Shown here piece after piece: positions 27,626 through 37,362 of a stretch of 64,000 bases of DNA. Numbering within the stretch: position 1 is the first letter of the stretch; each line of letters begins with the position of its first letter. Under the pieces are notes generated by a model. The model was not told where the DNA came from. It did no database searches and was given only the letters and a program-made list of their open reading frames with translations. The position numbers and the translations under genes are program-made. Origin of the DNA: Primorskyibacter flagellatus (GTDB taxonomy: Bacteria; Pseudomonadota; Alphaproteobacteria; Rhodobacterales; Rhodobacteraceae); assembly GCF_014638275.1 (NCBI RefSeq), contig NZ_BMFJ01000002.1:186001-250000 (forward strand). The letters run 5' to 3'.

Positions 27626-28366
27626 ATGAGACTCTTCGTCGGCCTCGGCAATCCCGGAGCCAAATACGCCGCCAACCGCCACAACATCGGCTTCATGGCG
27701 CTGGACCGCATTGCCGCCGACCACGGCTTTGCCCCCTGGCGCGCCAAGTTCAGCGGAGAGATCACCGAAGGCAGCCTTCGCGGCACCAAGACGCTGCTGC
27801 TGAAGCCGATGACCTTCATGAACCTCTCCGGCCAGTCGGTTGGCGAGACGATGCGTTTCTACAAGCTCTCTCCCGCCGACGTGGTGGTCTTTCACGACGA
27901 ACTGGACCTCGCCCCCGGCAAGCTGAAGGTCAAGCAGGGCGGAGGCCACGCGGGCCACAACGGCCTGCGCTCCATCCACCAGCATATCGGGCCGGACTAC
28001 GGGCGGGTGCGACTTGGCATCGGCCATCCCGGCCACAAGGACAAGGTCGCGCCCTATGTCCTGTCGGATTTCGCCAAGGCGGAACAGGACTGGCTGGACG
28101 ACCTGATGCGCGGGATTTCGGACGGTATCGCCGACCTCGCGGCCAAGGACGCCGCGCGGTTCCAGAACGCGGTGGCCCTGCGCACCAACCCGCCGCGCAA
28201 CGCCGGTCCGGCCACGCCCGACCGTGACGGGAGCTCGGTCTCCGATACGAAGCCCGATACGAAGCCCGATACGAAGCCCGGGCCCAAGTCGGATCCCAAC
28301 ACGGAGCCGGAGCCCGAACCCGACACCCGCTCCGCCATCCAGAAGCTTGCGGATCGCTTCCGGTGA
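27626..28366 (+). CDS. pth: peptidyl-tRNA hydrolase
   Basis: Releases tRNA from prematurely ended peptidyl-tRNA. Family motifs are clear: GLGNPGAKYAANRHNIGF with the catalytic His, KPMTFMNLSG, FHDELDL and GGGHAGHNGLRSI. At 246 residues it is longer than the usual 190, because of a C-terminal Asp/Lys/Pro/Glu-rich extension (about residues 195-240) that is encoded in part by a 12-bp tandem repeat. The tail ends in a conserved-looking helix (SAIQKLADRFR). Its stop overlaps the downstream GTG start. Confidence 0.94.
   Translation: MRLFVGLGNPGAKYAANRHNIGFMALDRIAADHGFAPWRAKFSGEITEGSLRGTKTLLLKPMTFMNLSGQSVGETMRFYKLSPADVVVFHDELDLAPGKLKVKQGGGHAGHNGLRSIHQHIGPDYGRVRLGIGHPGHKDKVAPYVLSDFAKAEQDWLDDLMRGISDGIADLAAKDAARFQNAVALRTNPPRNAGPATPDRDGSSVSDTKPDTKPDTKPGPKSDPNTEPEPEPDTRSAIQKLADRFR
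28244..28279 (+). repeat. 12-bp triplet repeat inside pth
   Basis: Three perfect copies of GATACGAAGCCC in tandem encode DTKPDTKPDTKP in the linker of peptidyl-tRNA hydrolase. The unit is a multiple of three, so length changes would stay in frame. Confidence 0.95.
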
Positions 28367-29442
28367 GCCTCGCCGCCGTGTTCGACGCCCAGGCGGAGGC
28401 CTGCGAAAGGCTCGGCTCTCCCTTCATGGCGCGGATGCTGCGGCTCTGTGGGCCCCGGCTCGATACCTCCTCCGATCCCGTCGCCCGCCGCCTTGCGGAC
28501 TGGCCGGGCGATGTCGGGGCCAATGGCGCAGCCATCGCCCTGCGCTTTGCCGGGGCGCTGCATGCGCTGGTGCTGACTGGCGCGGACGACGACCTGATCG
28601 CCGCCTACCCGCCGCATGACGTCACCGAAGCGACGCTCTGGCAGGCGGTGGACTCCGCCCTGAGGAGGCACCACACCCACATCATGCACTGGCTCGATTC
28701 CGCGCCCCAGACGAACGAGGTGCGCCGGTCGGCCGCGATGATCGCCGCCACCCAGACCCTCGCCTCCGCCCTGCCCGGCCTGCCGTTCCGGCTGTCGGAG
28801 CTCGGGGCCTCGGCCGGGCTGAACCTGTTCTTCGACCGCTACGCGCTGGCCCTGCCAGACGGCACCACGCGCGGCGCGGCCGATCCGGTCATCACCCTGT
28901 CGCCGGACTGGACCGGCCCGCTGCCCCCCGTGGCCGGGGTCACGGTGACCGACCGGCGCGGGGTCGACCTGAACCCGCTCGACCCTTCCGACCCATCCGC
29001 CGTGCTGCGGCTGCGCAGCTACACCTGGCCCGACCAGCCCGACCGGATGCAGCGCATCGACGCGGCCCTGACCGTTGCAGTCCCCGTGGTCGACCGGGGC
29101 GACGCGGGCGACTGGCTGCGCAACCGTCTCGCCGCCCCCCGGCCCGGCGTGATCGACTTCGTCTTCCACACCATCGCCTGGCAGTATTTCCCGCCCGAAA
29201 CCGACGCTGCCTGCCGCGCCGCGCTTGACGCGGCCGGGAAACGCGCCCGCCCCGACGCCCCGCTGGCCCATCTCTGGGTGGAGGCGGAACCGGAGCAGAG
29301 CGGGGCGCGCGTCCGCCTGACGCTCTGGACCGGCGGCGCGCCGGAGGTCATGGAACTCGGCCGGATGGATCCCCATGGACGCCGGTTCGACGCGTCGCGG
29401 GACCGTGACATTCGCCCCCTCGCAAGCCCGCACTTGTCCTGA
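28363..29442 (+). CDS. DUF2332 family protein
   Basis: A 359-residue protein of the DUF2332 family; similar proteins are common in Actinobacteria and Alphaproteobacteria. The segment SELGASAGLNLFFDRY suggests a Rossmann-like SAM-binding loop, so a methyltransferase-like fold is possible, but the family has no defined reaction. The start is GTG at 28363 in a GTGA overlap with the pth stop, implying coupled translation with pth. A DUF2237 gene follows by 27 bp. Confidence 0.78.
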   Translation: MSLAAVFDAQAEACERLGSPFMARMLRLCGPRLDTSSDPVARRLADWPGDVGANGAAIALRFAGALHALVLTGADDDLIAAYPPHDVTEATLWQAVDSALRRHHTHIMHWLDSAPQTNEVRRSAAMIAATQTLASALPGLPFRLSELGASAGLNLFFDRYALALPDGTTRGAADPVITLSPDWTGPLPPVAGVTVTDRRGVDLNPLDPSDPSAVLRLRSYTWPDQPDRMQRIDAALTVAVPVVDRGDAGDWLRNRLAAPRPGVIDFVFHTIAWQYFPPETDAACRAALDAAGKRARPDAPLAHLWVEAEPEQSGARVRLTLWTGGAPEVMELGRMDPHGRRFDASRDRDIRPLASPHLS

Positions 29443-29469
29443 TAGGATGGGTGCGTCCAGGGGGCCGAA

Positions 29470-29850
29470 ATGTCCGAAAAAGATCCTGCCGTCAACGTCT
29501 TGGGAACCGAGCTCGAAGCCTGTTCCACCGCCCCCGTCACCGGGTTCTTCCGCGACGGGCACTGCAACACATGTGCCGCCGACGAGGGGTCCCATACGGT
29601 CTGCGCGGTGATGACGAAGGAATTCCTCGCCTTCTCCAAATACGTCGGCAACGACCTGTCCACGCCGATCCCCGCCTTCGCCTTCCCCGGACTGAAACCG
29701 GGTGACCGCTGGTGCCTCTGCGCCTCGCGGTTCATGCAGGCCTACGAGGAGGGCTGCGCCCCGGATGTCCGGCTCGAGGCCACGCATCGCCGCGCGCTCG
29801 AGATCATCCCGTTCGAAGTGCTGCGCCAGCATCAGGAGATCCCCTCCTGA
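29470..29850 (+). CDS. DUF2237 family protein
   Basis: A 126-residue cytoplasmic protein of DUF2237. Its hallmark is a start like NVLGTELEACS followed by TGFFRDGHCNT and a conserved CLCASRFMQA segment. Five cysteines suggest metal or redox chemistry, but no function is known. It follows the DUF2332 gene on the same strand. Confidence 0.85.
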   Translation: MSEKDPAVNVLGTELEACSTAPVTGFFRDGHCNTCAADEGSHTVCAVMTKEFLAFSKYVGNDLSTPIPAFAFPGLKPGDRWCLCASRFMQAYEEGCAPDVRLEATHRRALEIIPFEVLRQHQEIPS

Positions 29851-29976
29851 TCCGCAGGGGGCGCGAAACCGCCGCTCGCCGATCTGTCATCACCGCGACT
29901 CGGAATCCGTGCTAGCCTGACGCGGTGTTCCGTGTTCCAGGCCCGTATGTCGCGCCCGTCTTTCAGGAGTTTTCCG

Positions 29977-30513
29977 ATGCGCCTTTCCCAGACCGCCGCC
30001 GCCCTCGCCCTGATGGCCCTTGCCCAGCCTCTCTGGGCCGCCGGCGACAATTCCACCGCGCCGACGCCGACCGAAACCTCGACCAAATGCGCGGACGGAG
30101 AGGTCTTCGACAAGGACAAGCAGAAATGCGAAAAGTCCGCCTCGCTCGATTTCGACGATGACGACCGCTACGAGGCCGTGCGCGAACTGGCCTATGCCGG
30201 GCGTCCCGGCTCTGCCCTTATGGTCATTGCCTCGGCCGAAACCCGCGACACCCCGCGCTTCCTGACCTACACCGGCTTTTCCCTGCGCCAGATGGGCGAT
30301 TTCGACGGCGCGATGGCGGCGTATCAGAAGGCGCTGGCGATCGACCCGGACTTTATCCTCGCGCGGTCCTACATGGCGCAGGGCATGCTGCAGCAGGGCC
30401 GCCGGGACGAAGCCGTCGCACAGCTGCGCGAGATCGAGGCGCGTGACGGCACCGGCACCTGGGCGCACCGTTCGCTGATGATGGCGATGAAGGGCGACTA
30501 TCGCAGCTACTGA
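29977..30513 (+). CDS. periplasmic TPR-repeat protein
   Basis: A 178-residue exported protein. The signal peptide (MRLSQTAAALALMALAQPLWA) ends near residue 21. A short acidic, cysteine-containing segment follows (two Cys in KCADGEVFDKDKQKCEK), then about three tetratricopeptide repeats. A CAGGAG site precedes this ATG; an in-frame ATG 45 bp upstream has none. It likely mediates protein contacts in the periplasm; partner unknown. Confidence 0.8.
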   Translation: MRLSQTAAALALMALAQPLWAAGDNSTAPTPTETSTKCADGEVFDKDKQKCEKSASLDFDDDDRYEAVRELAYAGRPGSALMVIASAETRDTPRFLTYTGFSLRQMGDFDGAMAAYQKALAIDPDFILARSYMAQGMLQQGRRDEAVAQLREIEARDGTGTWAHRSLMMAMKGDYRSY

Positions 30514-30528
30514 GCCCAGGCTCATCGC

Positions 30529-30564
30529 GCGGGTCCCGTCGGTTCACGATGCCGTGGGACCCGC
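30529..30564 (+). terminator. Hairpin after the TPR gene
   Basis: GCGGGTCCC (30529-30537) pairs with GGGACCCGC (30556-30564), 18-base loop, about 15 bp after the stop. No clear T-run follows, so terminator function is uncertain. Confidence 0.4.
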
Positions 30565-30655
30565 TCGTCCTCCGCCGTCCCTGCGATATACTCAACCAGA
30601 CAAGGCCGCGCGCGCGCCCCGCGCCCGGCTCCCCGCCATGGCAGGAGACCCCGAC

Positions 30656-31138
30656 GTGACCCGCTTTGCCCCGACCCGCCGCAGACTGATCGCCGCAACC
30701 GCCGCCACGGTCCTGACCGGCGGGCTGATCCGACCGGCCTTCGCCGCCCCGCTCGCGCCGACGAAGACCATGCGCGGCGGCGCGAACAACTACCGCCCCG
30801 GCGCGCCGGTGGTCGAGAGGATCGGCGGCGGCGGTTTCTGGATGACCGGCACCGTGCGCCGCGCGGGCGACGGTGCGCCCCTGCCCGGCCAGCGCATCCA
30901 GATCTGGGCCCACACCACCGAAGGCAACGAACGCGACGCCCGCAGCCACGGCGCGACCCTGACGGACGAGAACGGGGAATTCCGGCTCGAGATGCCCCAG
31001 ATCGTGCCCGCCTTCGGACAGCCGCACGGTCACCTCGCCTACGACAGCGGAGAGTTCGAGACCGTCTTCCTGCGCCCCGTCATGGCCAGCGCCTCCGACA
31101 CCTCTCTCTCTGCCCATTTCGTGCTGCAACCCGTCTGA
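30656..31138 (+). CDS. Tat-exported intradiol-dioxygenase-fold protein
   Basis: A 160-residue protein with a twin-arginine-like leader (TRRRLIAATAATVLTGG, cleavage after AFA). The mature part has the beta-sandwich pattern of intradiol ring-cleavage dioxygenases (GTVRRAGDGAPLPGQRIQIWAH, then TDENGEFRLEMP). It is shorter than true catechol dioxygenases; candidate ligands are His residues in PHGH and a nearby Tyr, so activity is unproven. The start is GTG at 30656, 7 bp after CAGGAGA. The next gene starts 4 bp after its stop and encodes a haem-type membrane protein, suggesting one redox unit. Confidence 0.65.
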   Translation: MTRFAPTRRRLIAATAATVLTGGLIRPAFAAPLAPTKTMRGGANNYRPGAPVVERIGGGGFWMTGTVRRAGDGAPLPGQRIQIWAHTTEGNERDARSHGATLTDENGEFRLEMPQIVPAFGQPHGHLAYDSGEFETVFLRPVMASASDTSLSAHFVLQPV

Positions 31139-31142
31139 GGCG

Positions 31143-31787
31143 ATGCCGCGCGCCAAAGCCGCTATCATCTGGGTTGCGCTCGCCACTCTGATCGCCGTTG
31201 CCTTCGCCGTGGCCGCGACCAGCCCCTTCCTGCAGTACCGCCAGCCGGTCTACATCCTGGCCGGGTTCGCCGGGATCGCCGCCATGGTGCTGCTGCTGAT
31301 CCAGCCCCTGCTCGCCGCCGCCCGCCTGCCCGGCCTGACGCCCCGCCGCGCCCGCAGTCTGCACCGGATCGCGGGGGCCGTCCTTGTCGCTGCCGTGCTG
31401 ATCCATGTCGGCGGCCTCTGGCTTGCCAGCCCGCCGGACGTGATCGACGCACTGAGCTTCGCCTCCCCCACGCCGTTTTCGCTCTGGGGTGTGCTGGCCA
31501 TGTGGGGCACTTTCGCCGCCGCCTTGCTGGCCGGCCTGCGCCACCGCCTGCCGCCCCGGCTCTGGCGGGTCGGTCACACGGGGCTGGTCGCGGGCGTGGT
31601 CATCGCCAGCGCGGCCCACGCCCTGCTGATCGAAGGCACCATGGGCGCGATGTCAAAGGCGCTGCTCTGCGCAGCAGCCCTCGCCGCCACTGCGCTCGCC
31701 ATCCGCGACCTGAAGGTCTGGCAGCTGCTGCGAAGGAGGGGTCAGGCCGACCGCCCCTCCGTATCCGACATGTCGAAACCAAGGTAA
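31143..31787 (+). CDS. ferric-reductase-like transmembrane protein
   Basis: A 214-residue protein with about six hydrophobic segments. Histidines placed in helices, [15 protein letters not shown] and [17 protein letters not shown], give the two spaced pairs expected for bis-His haem b in ferric reductase-like/cytochrome b561-type domains. No NAD or FAD domain is present, so it needs a partner for electrons. It is tightly spaced behind the intradiol-fold gene. Its last 46 bp overlap the convergent trpB. Confidence 0.72.
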   Translation: MPRAKAAIIWVALATLIAVAFAVAATSPFLQYRQPVYILAGFAGIAAMVLLLIQPLLAAARLPGLTPRRARSLHRIAGAVLVAAVLIHVGGLWLASPPDVIDALSFASPTPFSLWGVLAMWGTFAAALLAGLRHRLPPRLWRVGHTGLVAGVVIASAAHALLIEGTMGAMSKALLCAAALAATALAIRDLKVWQLLRRRGQADRPSVSDMSKPR

Positions 31788-32989
31788 CGCGCCACGGTCT
31801 GCACGTCCTTGTCGCCTCGCCCGCACATGTTCATGACGATGATGTGCTCCTTCGGCAGGGTCGGCGCGATCTTCATCACATGCGCCAGCGCGTGACAGGG
31901 TTCCAGCGCCGGGATGATGCCTTCGGTCGAACAGGAAAGCTGGAAGGCCTCCAGCGCCTCCATGTCCGTGATCGAGACATACTGCGCCCGGCCAACGTCA
32001 TGCAGCCAGGAATGCTCCGGCCCGATACCCGGATAATCGAGCCCCGCCGAGATCGAATACCCCTCGAGGATCTGCCCCTCGTCGTCCTGCAGCAGGTAGG
32101 TCCGGTTGCCATGCAGCACCCCCGGACGCCCGCCGGTGAGGGAGGCGCAGTGTTCCATCTTCTCGTCCACGCCCTTGCCGCCGGCCTCGACCCCGATGAT
32201 CTGCACCGAAGGTTCGTCGAGGAAATCGTAGAACAGGCCCATGGCATTGGACCCGCCCCCGATCGCCGCGATCACGGTGTCGGGCAGGCGGCCTTCGCCT
32301 TCCTGCTCCGCCAGCTGCCAGCGGACTTCCTTGCCGATGATCGACTGGAAATCGCGCACCATCGCCGGATAGGGGTGCGGCCCTGCCACCGTGCCGATGC
32401 AGTAGAAGGTGTCGCGCACATTCGTCACCCAGTCGCGCAGCGCGTCGTTCATCGCGTCCTTCAGCGTGCCGCGACCGGAAGTCACCGGGATCACCTCGGC
32501 CCCAAGAAGCCGCATGCGGAACACGTTCGGCGCCTGCCGCTGCACGTCATGCGCGCCCATGTAGACCACGCATTTCAGCCCGAACTTGGCACAGACCGTC
32601 GCCGTCGCCACGCCATGCTGGCCCGCTCCGGTTTCCGCGATGATCCGGGTCTTGCCCATGCGGCGGGCAAGGATGATCTGGCCCAGCACGTTGTTGATCT
32701 TGTGCGCGCCGGTATGGTTCAGCTCGTCCCGCTTGAAGTAGATCTTGGCCCCGCCGAGCTGTTCGGTCAGCCGTTCGGCATGATAGAGCGGGGAGGGACG
32801 CCCGACGTAGTGCTTCCAGAGGTAATCCATCTCCTCCCAGAAACTGTCGTCGGTCTTGGCCTTTTCGTATTCCGCCTGCAGGTCGAGGATCAGCGGCATC
32901 AGCGTTTCCGACACGAAGCGCCCGCCGAACTGCCCGAACCGGCCCTTTTCGTCCGGCCCGTTCATGAAGGAGTTGAAAAGATCGTCCAT
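31742..32989 (-). CDS. trpB: tryptophan synthase beta subunit
   Basis: PLP enzyme joining indole and serine to make tryptophan. The PLP lysine is K97 in [17 protein letters not shown] binds the cofactor phosphate, and the catalytic Glu lies in ETGAGQHG. The 415-residue length is normal. Its 3' end overlaps the convergent membrane gene by 46 bp. trpA lies about 15 kb away and trpF about 25 kb the other way, so the usual trpF-trpB neighbourhood is broken. About 200 bp separate it from the divergent uracil-DNA glycosylase gene. Confidence 0.95.
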   Translation of the reverse strand: MDDLFNSFMNGPDEKGRFGQFGGRFVSETLMPLILDLQAEYEKAKTDDSFWEEMDYLWKHYVGRPSPLYHAERLTEQLGGAKIYFKRDELNHTGAHKINNVLGQIILARRMGKTRIIAETGAGQHGVATATVCAKFGLKCVVYMGAHDVQRQAPNVFRMRLLGAEVIPVTSGRGTLKDAMNDALRDWVTNVRDTFYCIGTVAGPHPYPAMVRDFQSIIGKEVRWQLAEQEGEGRLPDTVIAAIGGGSNAMGLFYDFLDEPSVQIIGVEAGGKGVDEKMEHCASLTGGRPGVLHGNRTYLLQDDEGQILEGYSISAGLDYPGIGPEHSWLHDVGRAQYVSITDMEALEAFQLSCSTEGIIPALEPCHALAHVMKIAPTLPKEHIIVMNMCGRGDKDVQTVARYLGFDMSDTEGRSA

Positions 32990-33188
32990 GGTGATGGCTC
33001 CCTTGGGTTTCCGGGTGGAATAAGGGGGAATGGGGGCGAAGGCCAGAGGTTAGGGCCTCGGCCGGCGCAAATGAAGCCGCCCGGCAAGATCGCTTCGCGC
33101 GAGACAGCGGCGCAGCCGCCGCGGATCGTCGGGCCGCCCTGAAATCCCGACCGTTCCCCCTCCCCGCGTGACCGGATACTCTCCGCTC

Positions 33189-33956
33189 ATGGAATCGGCT
33201 CTCGACTGGCACAGCGCGCTGGCCCTGCTTGACTGGCAGGTGGAACTCGGCGCGGACGAGGCGATCGGCGATGAGCCGGTCGACCGTTTTGCCGTGGCGG
33301 AAGAGGTCGCCAAGACCCCGCCTTCCGCCCCCGTGCACATCGTTGAACGCAAGGAGATCGATGCCGTCGAGGTCGCCCGCCAGTCCGCAACCGCCGCCAC
33401 CGACCTCTCCGGCCTGAAGGACGCCATCGCCGCATTCGAGCACTGCGAGTTGAAACGCGGCGCCCGTTCGCTCGTCTTCGCAGACGGCAATCCCGCCGCC
33501 CGCGTCCTGATCCTGGGCGAAGCGCCCGGCCGGGACGAGGACCGCGAGGGGCGCCCCTTTGTCGGGCGTGCCGGGCAGCTGCTCGACCGGATGCTGGCGG
33601 CCATCGGGCTGGACCGCAGCGCCGGGGACGCGGCTTCCGCCGTCTACATCACCAACGTCCTGCCCTGGCGGCCGCCCCAGAACCGCGACCCGGAGGCGGA
33701 GGAGATCGCCATGATGCTCCCCTTCGTGCAGAAACATATCGAGCTCGCCGCGCCCGACCTGATCGTGCTCATGGGCAATATCGCCTGCCGCGCCGCGCTT
33801 GGAAAACAGGGAATCCTGCGGCTGCGCGGGACATGGACCACCGCCTTCGGCAAGCCCGCGCTGCCGATGACGCACCCGGCCTACCTGTTGCGCACCCCCT
33901 CGGCCAAGCGCGAGGCATGGGCGGACCTTCTGTCGCTGAAGGCGCGGCTCGGATGA
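33189..33956 (+). CDS. family 4-like uracil-DNA glycosylase
   Basis: Removes uracil from DNA. Motifs of the family are present: [24 protein letters not shown] (uracil-binding loop, residues 110-133), [13 protein letters not shown], and the DNA-intercalation THPAYLLR near 228. The classical family 4 enzymes hold a 4Fe-4S cluster with four cysteines; here only C86 and C200 exist, so the cluster is probably lost. The N-terminal 80 residues are poorly conserved. I chose ATG at 33189; a GTG 21 bp upstream is possible. It overlaps the next gene by ATGA. Confidence 0.82.
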   Translation: MESALDWHSALALLDWQVELGADEAIGDEPVDRFAVAEEVAKTPPSAPVHIVERKEIDAVEVARQSATAATDLSGLKDAIAAFEHCELKRGARSLVFADGNPAARVLILGEAPGRDEDREGRPFVGRAGQLLDRMLAAIGLDRSAGDAASAVYITNVLPWRPPQNRDPEAEEIAMMLPFVQKHIELAAPDLIVLMGNIACRAALGKQGILRLRGTWTTAFGKPALPMTHPAYLLRTPSAKREAWADLLSLKARLG

Positions 33957-34525
33957 TCCGGGCGTGCCTGCTTTCGCTGCTGTTCGCCACGCCCGCGGCG
34001 GCCTTCGACATCGACTTCGAAAAGGTCTTCGCCGATCACGCGGACGAGGCGACCCGCACGGGCAACACCACGCGCCGCCTCGACCTTCCCGGCCCCGTCA
34101 CCGTCGTCGAAACCACCCTCTCCGACGGCAGCCACATCTATTTCGCGCGGGACGGATCGCAGCAGGGTGCGGCGGGCTGCACCTTCTCCATCCTGATCGA
34201 GGTCACCGCCGCCGCGCTGTCCTGCCCCGGGCTGGTCGATGCCGCGCGGGCCGATGCGCTGGCCGAAAACCTCGCGCGCTCCGCCAGTTTCGTCGCCGCG
34301 AACACCGTGCCGCCGGTGCCCGAAGACCGCATCCCCGACCTGCTGCAGCAGCGGATTGCCGACCGGACGGCGGCCTTCCTGAGAACCGGCATGACCTGCC
34401 CCGATCCGGCCAGCGCCAGCGGCCTGATGCCCGTGGTGCGCACCGCCACCAATCCCGCCTTCGCCGCCCTGCTGGACCGGCTGCACGAAACCCCGCGACT
34501 GCCCGTCGCACTGCCCTGCATGTGA
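33953..34525 (+). CDS. exported protein of unknown function
   Basis: A 190-residue protein not recognised by me. It has a cleavable signal peptide ([18 protein letters not shown]) and four cysteines in the mature part, which could form two disulfides. The remainder mixes beta-strands and helices. It overlaps the upstream glycosylase stop by ATGA and precedes a LysE-type gene by 3 bp, so it belongs to the run udg - this gene - lysE - moaB. Confidence 0.7.
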   Translation: MIRACLLSLLFATPAAAFDIDFEKVFADHADEATRTGNTTRRLDLPGPVTVVETTLSDGSHIYFARDGSQQGAAGCTFSILIEVTAAALSCPGLVDAARADALAENLARSASFVAANTVPPVPEDRIPDLLQQRIADRTAAFLRTGMTCPDPASASGLMPVVRTATNPAFAALLDRLHETPRLPVALPCM

Positions 34526-34528
34526 GCC

Positions 34529-35140
34529 ATGATCGATCCGCTGATCCTCCTCGCCTTCCTGCCTGCCGGTCTGGCCCTGAACCTGACACCCGGTGCGGAC
34601 ATGATGTTCTGCCTGGCCCAGGGCCTGCGCCGCGGTCCGCGCGCCGCCTGGGCTGCCAGCGCCGGGATCTCCGCCGGGTCGCTGGTGCACGCCATCGTCG
34701 CCGGTCTTGGCCTTGCCGCCGTCATCGCCGCCCATCCCGGGGTGCTGAACGTGATCCGCTGGATCGGCGTGGCCTACCTGCTCTGGCTTGCCGTGAAATC
34801 CCTGCGCGCCACCCGGTCGAAGATCCCCGACACCGCCCCTGCCCATGCCTTCCGCGAGGGGCTGATGGTCAACCTGACCAACCCCAAGGTGATCCTTTTC
34901 GTGCTCGCCTTCATCCCGCAGTTCATCGACCCCGCGCGCCCCGTCCTGCCGCAGTTCCTGATCTTCGGGGCGTTGCTCGGCCTCGGCGGTCTGGTCATCA
35001 ACGGCATGGTCGGCCAGCTGGCGGGCGGGGCGGGCAACCGGCTGGCCCGGTCCGAGGGTTTTGCCCGCTGGCTCGGCCGGATCAGTGCCGGGGTCTTCGG
35101 CCTGCTCGCCCTGCGCCTCGCCACGATGAGGACCCAATGA
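34529..35140 (+). CDS. LysE/RhtB-family exporter
   Basis: A 203-residue membrane protein with about six hydrophobic segments and the LysE-family signature NLTPGADMMFCLAQGL near the N-terminus. These proteins export amino acids or homoserine lactones; the substrate here is unknown. The stop overlaps the moaB start (ATGA). Confidence 0.85.
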   Translation: MIDPLILLAFLPAGLALNLTPGADMMFCLAQGLRRGPRAAWAASAGISAGSLVHAIVAGLGLAAVIAAHPGVLNVIRWIGVAYLLWLAVKSLRATRSKIPDTAPAHAFREGLMVNLTNPKVILFVLAFIPQFIDPARPVLPQFLIFGALLGLGGLVINGMVGQLAGGAGNRLARSEGFARWLGRISAGVFGLLALRLATMRTQ

Positions 35141-35664
35141 CCCGCGACTTCATCCCCGTCGGCATCGCCGTGCTGACCGTCTCCGACACCCGCACCGCCG
35201 CCGATGACCGCTCCGGCGACACGCTCGCGGAGCGGATCGAAACCGCCGGTCACCGCGTCGCCGCCCGCGCCATCGTCACCGATGACCGCGACCGGATCGC
35301 CGGCCAGCTGCGCGCCTGGATCGCCGACCCCGAAATCGACGTGATCCTGTCCACCGGCGGCACCGGCCTGACCGGCCGCGACGTGACGGTGGAGGCGCAT
35401 CGCGACGTCTACGAGAAGGAGATCGACGCATTCGGCACGGTCTTCACCATCGTGTCGATGAACAAGATCGGTACATCTGCCGTCCAGTCCCGCGCGACCG
35501 GAGGCGTCGCCGGAGGTACCTATCTTTTCGCGCTTCCCGGATCGACCGGGGCCTGCAGGGACGCGTGGGACGAGATCCTCGTCCACCAGTTCGACTATCG
35601 CCACAAGCCCTGCAACTTCGTCGAGATCATGCCACGGCTCGACGAGCACCTGCGCCGGAAATAG
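35137..35664 (+). CDS. moaB: molybdenum cofactor biosynthesis protein MoaB
   Basis: MogA/MoaB-type protein of 175 residues that adenylates molybdopterin. The binding loops read [19 protein letters not shown] and [16 protein letters not shown]. It is the last gene in the glycosylase run, translationally coupled to the LysE gene. The cofactor nucleotide genes mobA and mobB lie about 13 kb downstream. Confidence 0.92.
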   Translation: MTRDFIPVGIAVLTVSDTRTAADDRSGDTLAERIETAGHRVAARAIVTDDRDRIAGQLRAWIADPEIDVILSTGGTGLTGRDVTVEAHRDVYEKEIDAFGTVFTIVSMNKIGTSAVQSRATGGVAGGTYLFALPGSTGACRDAWDEILVHQFDYRHKPCNFVEIMPRLDEHLRRK

Positions 35665-35883
35665 CCCCGGACCCTTCGCACAACCCGTCCCGCAAAACGC
35701 ATCGGCCCCCTTCCCCGCAGGGGGAGGGCAAGGGAGGGGGTATTCCGACCCAACAAACCAGCCGCCTCAAAAAGTTTCGACGGAACCCCGTCCCGGCTGC
35801 GTACAATACCCATAACGCCTTCGTGGCTTCTGATCCCCTGCGTGCGCTGCTACCCTCGCCGCGCCCAAAACGGAAAGACCCTG

Positions 35884-37359
35884 ATGCGGTTCCTGCGACA
35901 CAGCCTGACCGGCCTCTTCCTGATGTCCATCACCCTCGCGCTGGTGGTCTATGCCGCCACGCTGGTCGGGGATGCCGTGCGCGCGCGCCTCGCCGATGAA
36001 CCGGCCACTCCGCAGGCCCGCGAACGGGTCTTCGCCGTCAACACTGTGATCGCCGACCCGCAGACCGTGACCCCCGTGCTCACCGCCTATGGCGAAATCC
36101 GCTCCCGCCGCACGCTGGAACTGCGGGCGAGCGCTTCGGGTACCCTGACCGAACTGGCGGACGGGTTCGAGGACGGCGCGACCGTGACCGAAGGACAGGT
36201 CCTCGCCCGGATCGACCCGGCGAATGCGCAGTCCGCGCTCGACCGGGCCGCCAACGACCTGCGCGATGCGGAGATCGCCGCCCGCGACGCCGAGCGCGCG
36301 GTGCAGATCGCCCGCGACACCCTGACCGCGACGCAGGAACAGGCCGACCTGCAGCAGCGCGCCTATGACCGGCAGGTGGATCTGCAGGCCCGCAACGTCG
36401 GCTCCGCCTCTGCCGTCGAAACGGCCGAGATCGCCGCCGCCGGGGCCCGCCAGTCCGTGCTGTCGGCCCGCAACGCGCTTGCCCAGGCGGAAACCGCCGT
36501 TGACACCACCGCCACCGCCCTGAACCGCGCCCGCATCGCCAGGGATGAGGCGCGGCGCACGCTTGACGACACGACGATCCGCGCCGGGTTCGACGGCACG
36601 CTGGCCGATGTCACCGCCGTCGAGGGCGGGCTGGTCAGCACCAATGAACAGCTGGCCACCCTGATCGACGCCACCCGGCTCGAGGTCGCCTTCCGCCTGT
36701 CCACCGCGCAATTCGCCCGCCTGCTCGACAGCGCGGGACAACTGCTGAAGCTGCCGCTGACCGCGACGCTCGACATGCAGGGCATCGGGCTGACGGTGGA
36801 GGGCACGATCACCCGCGACAGCGCCTCTGTCGGAGAAGGCGTGACGGGCCGGCTGGTCTTTGCCCGGCTGGACGCGCCCGGCGGGCTGAAACCCGGCGAT
36901 TTCGTCGAGGTCGCGGTAGAGGAACCGCCGCTCGACTCTGTCGCCCTGCTGCCCGCCACCGCCGTGGATGCGGGCAACACCGTGCTCGCCATCGGCCCTG
37001 ACGACCGGCTGCGCGCCCTGCCCGTCACGCTGATGCGCCGCCAGGGCGACGCGGTGCTGGTCCGCGGCGACGACATCGCCGGACAGCGCATCGTCGCGCA
37101 GCGCTCCCCCCTGCTTGGCGCCGGGATAAAGGTGCGCGACCTGACGGAACGCGCGCCCCCCGACGCCGCCGCCGCACCCGCGGAGGCAGAGGCGGAGCTG
37201 GTCGAACTGACCCCGGAGCGGCGCGAGAAGCTGAAGGCCTTCATCACCGCCTCCAACCGCATGCCGGAGGAGATGAAGACCCGCATTCTGGCCCAGCTTG
37301 ACGCCGACCGCGTTCCCGCCCGGATGATCGAACGCATCGAATCCCGGATCGGGGGCTGA
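35884..37359 (+). CDS. RND efflux periplasmic adaptor (HlyD/MFP family)
   Basis: Membrane-fusion protein linking an RND pump to an outer-membrane channel. The 491-residue product has an N-terminal membrane anchor, a lipoyl-like half (ASASGTLTELADGFEDGATVTEGQVLARID), a long Ala-rich coiled coil (about residues 110-235), the second lipoyl half (TIRAGFDGTLADV) and beta-barrel domains. The C-terminal 60 residues are helical and charged. The permease gene starts 4 bp later. No TolC-like gene is present. The 219 bp upstream contain a small GC-rich hairpin and no gene. Confidence 0.88.
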   Translation: MRFLRHSLTGLFLMSITLALVVYAATLVGDAVRARLADEPATPQARERVFAVNTVIADPQTVTPVLTAYGEIRSRRTLELRASASGTLTELADGFEDGATVTEGQVLARIDPANAQSALDRAANDLRDAEIAARDAERAVQIARDTLTATQEQADLQQRAYDRQVDLQARNVGSASAVETAEIAAAGARQSVLSARNALAQAETAVDTTATALNRARIARDEARRTLDDTTIRAGFDGTLADVTAVEGGLVSTNEQLATLIDATRLEVAFRLSTAQFARLLDSAGQLLKLPLTATLDMQGIGLTVEGTITRDSASVGEGVTGRLVFARLDAPGGLKPGDFVEVAVEEPPLDSVALLPATAVDAGNTVLAIGPDDRLRALPVTLMRRQGDAVLVRGDDIAGQRIVAQRSPLLGAGIKVRDLTERAPPDAAAAPAEAEAELVELTPERREKLKAFITASNRMPEEMKTRILAQLDADRVPARMIERIESRIGG

Positions 37360-37362
37360 CCC

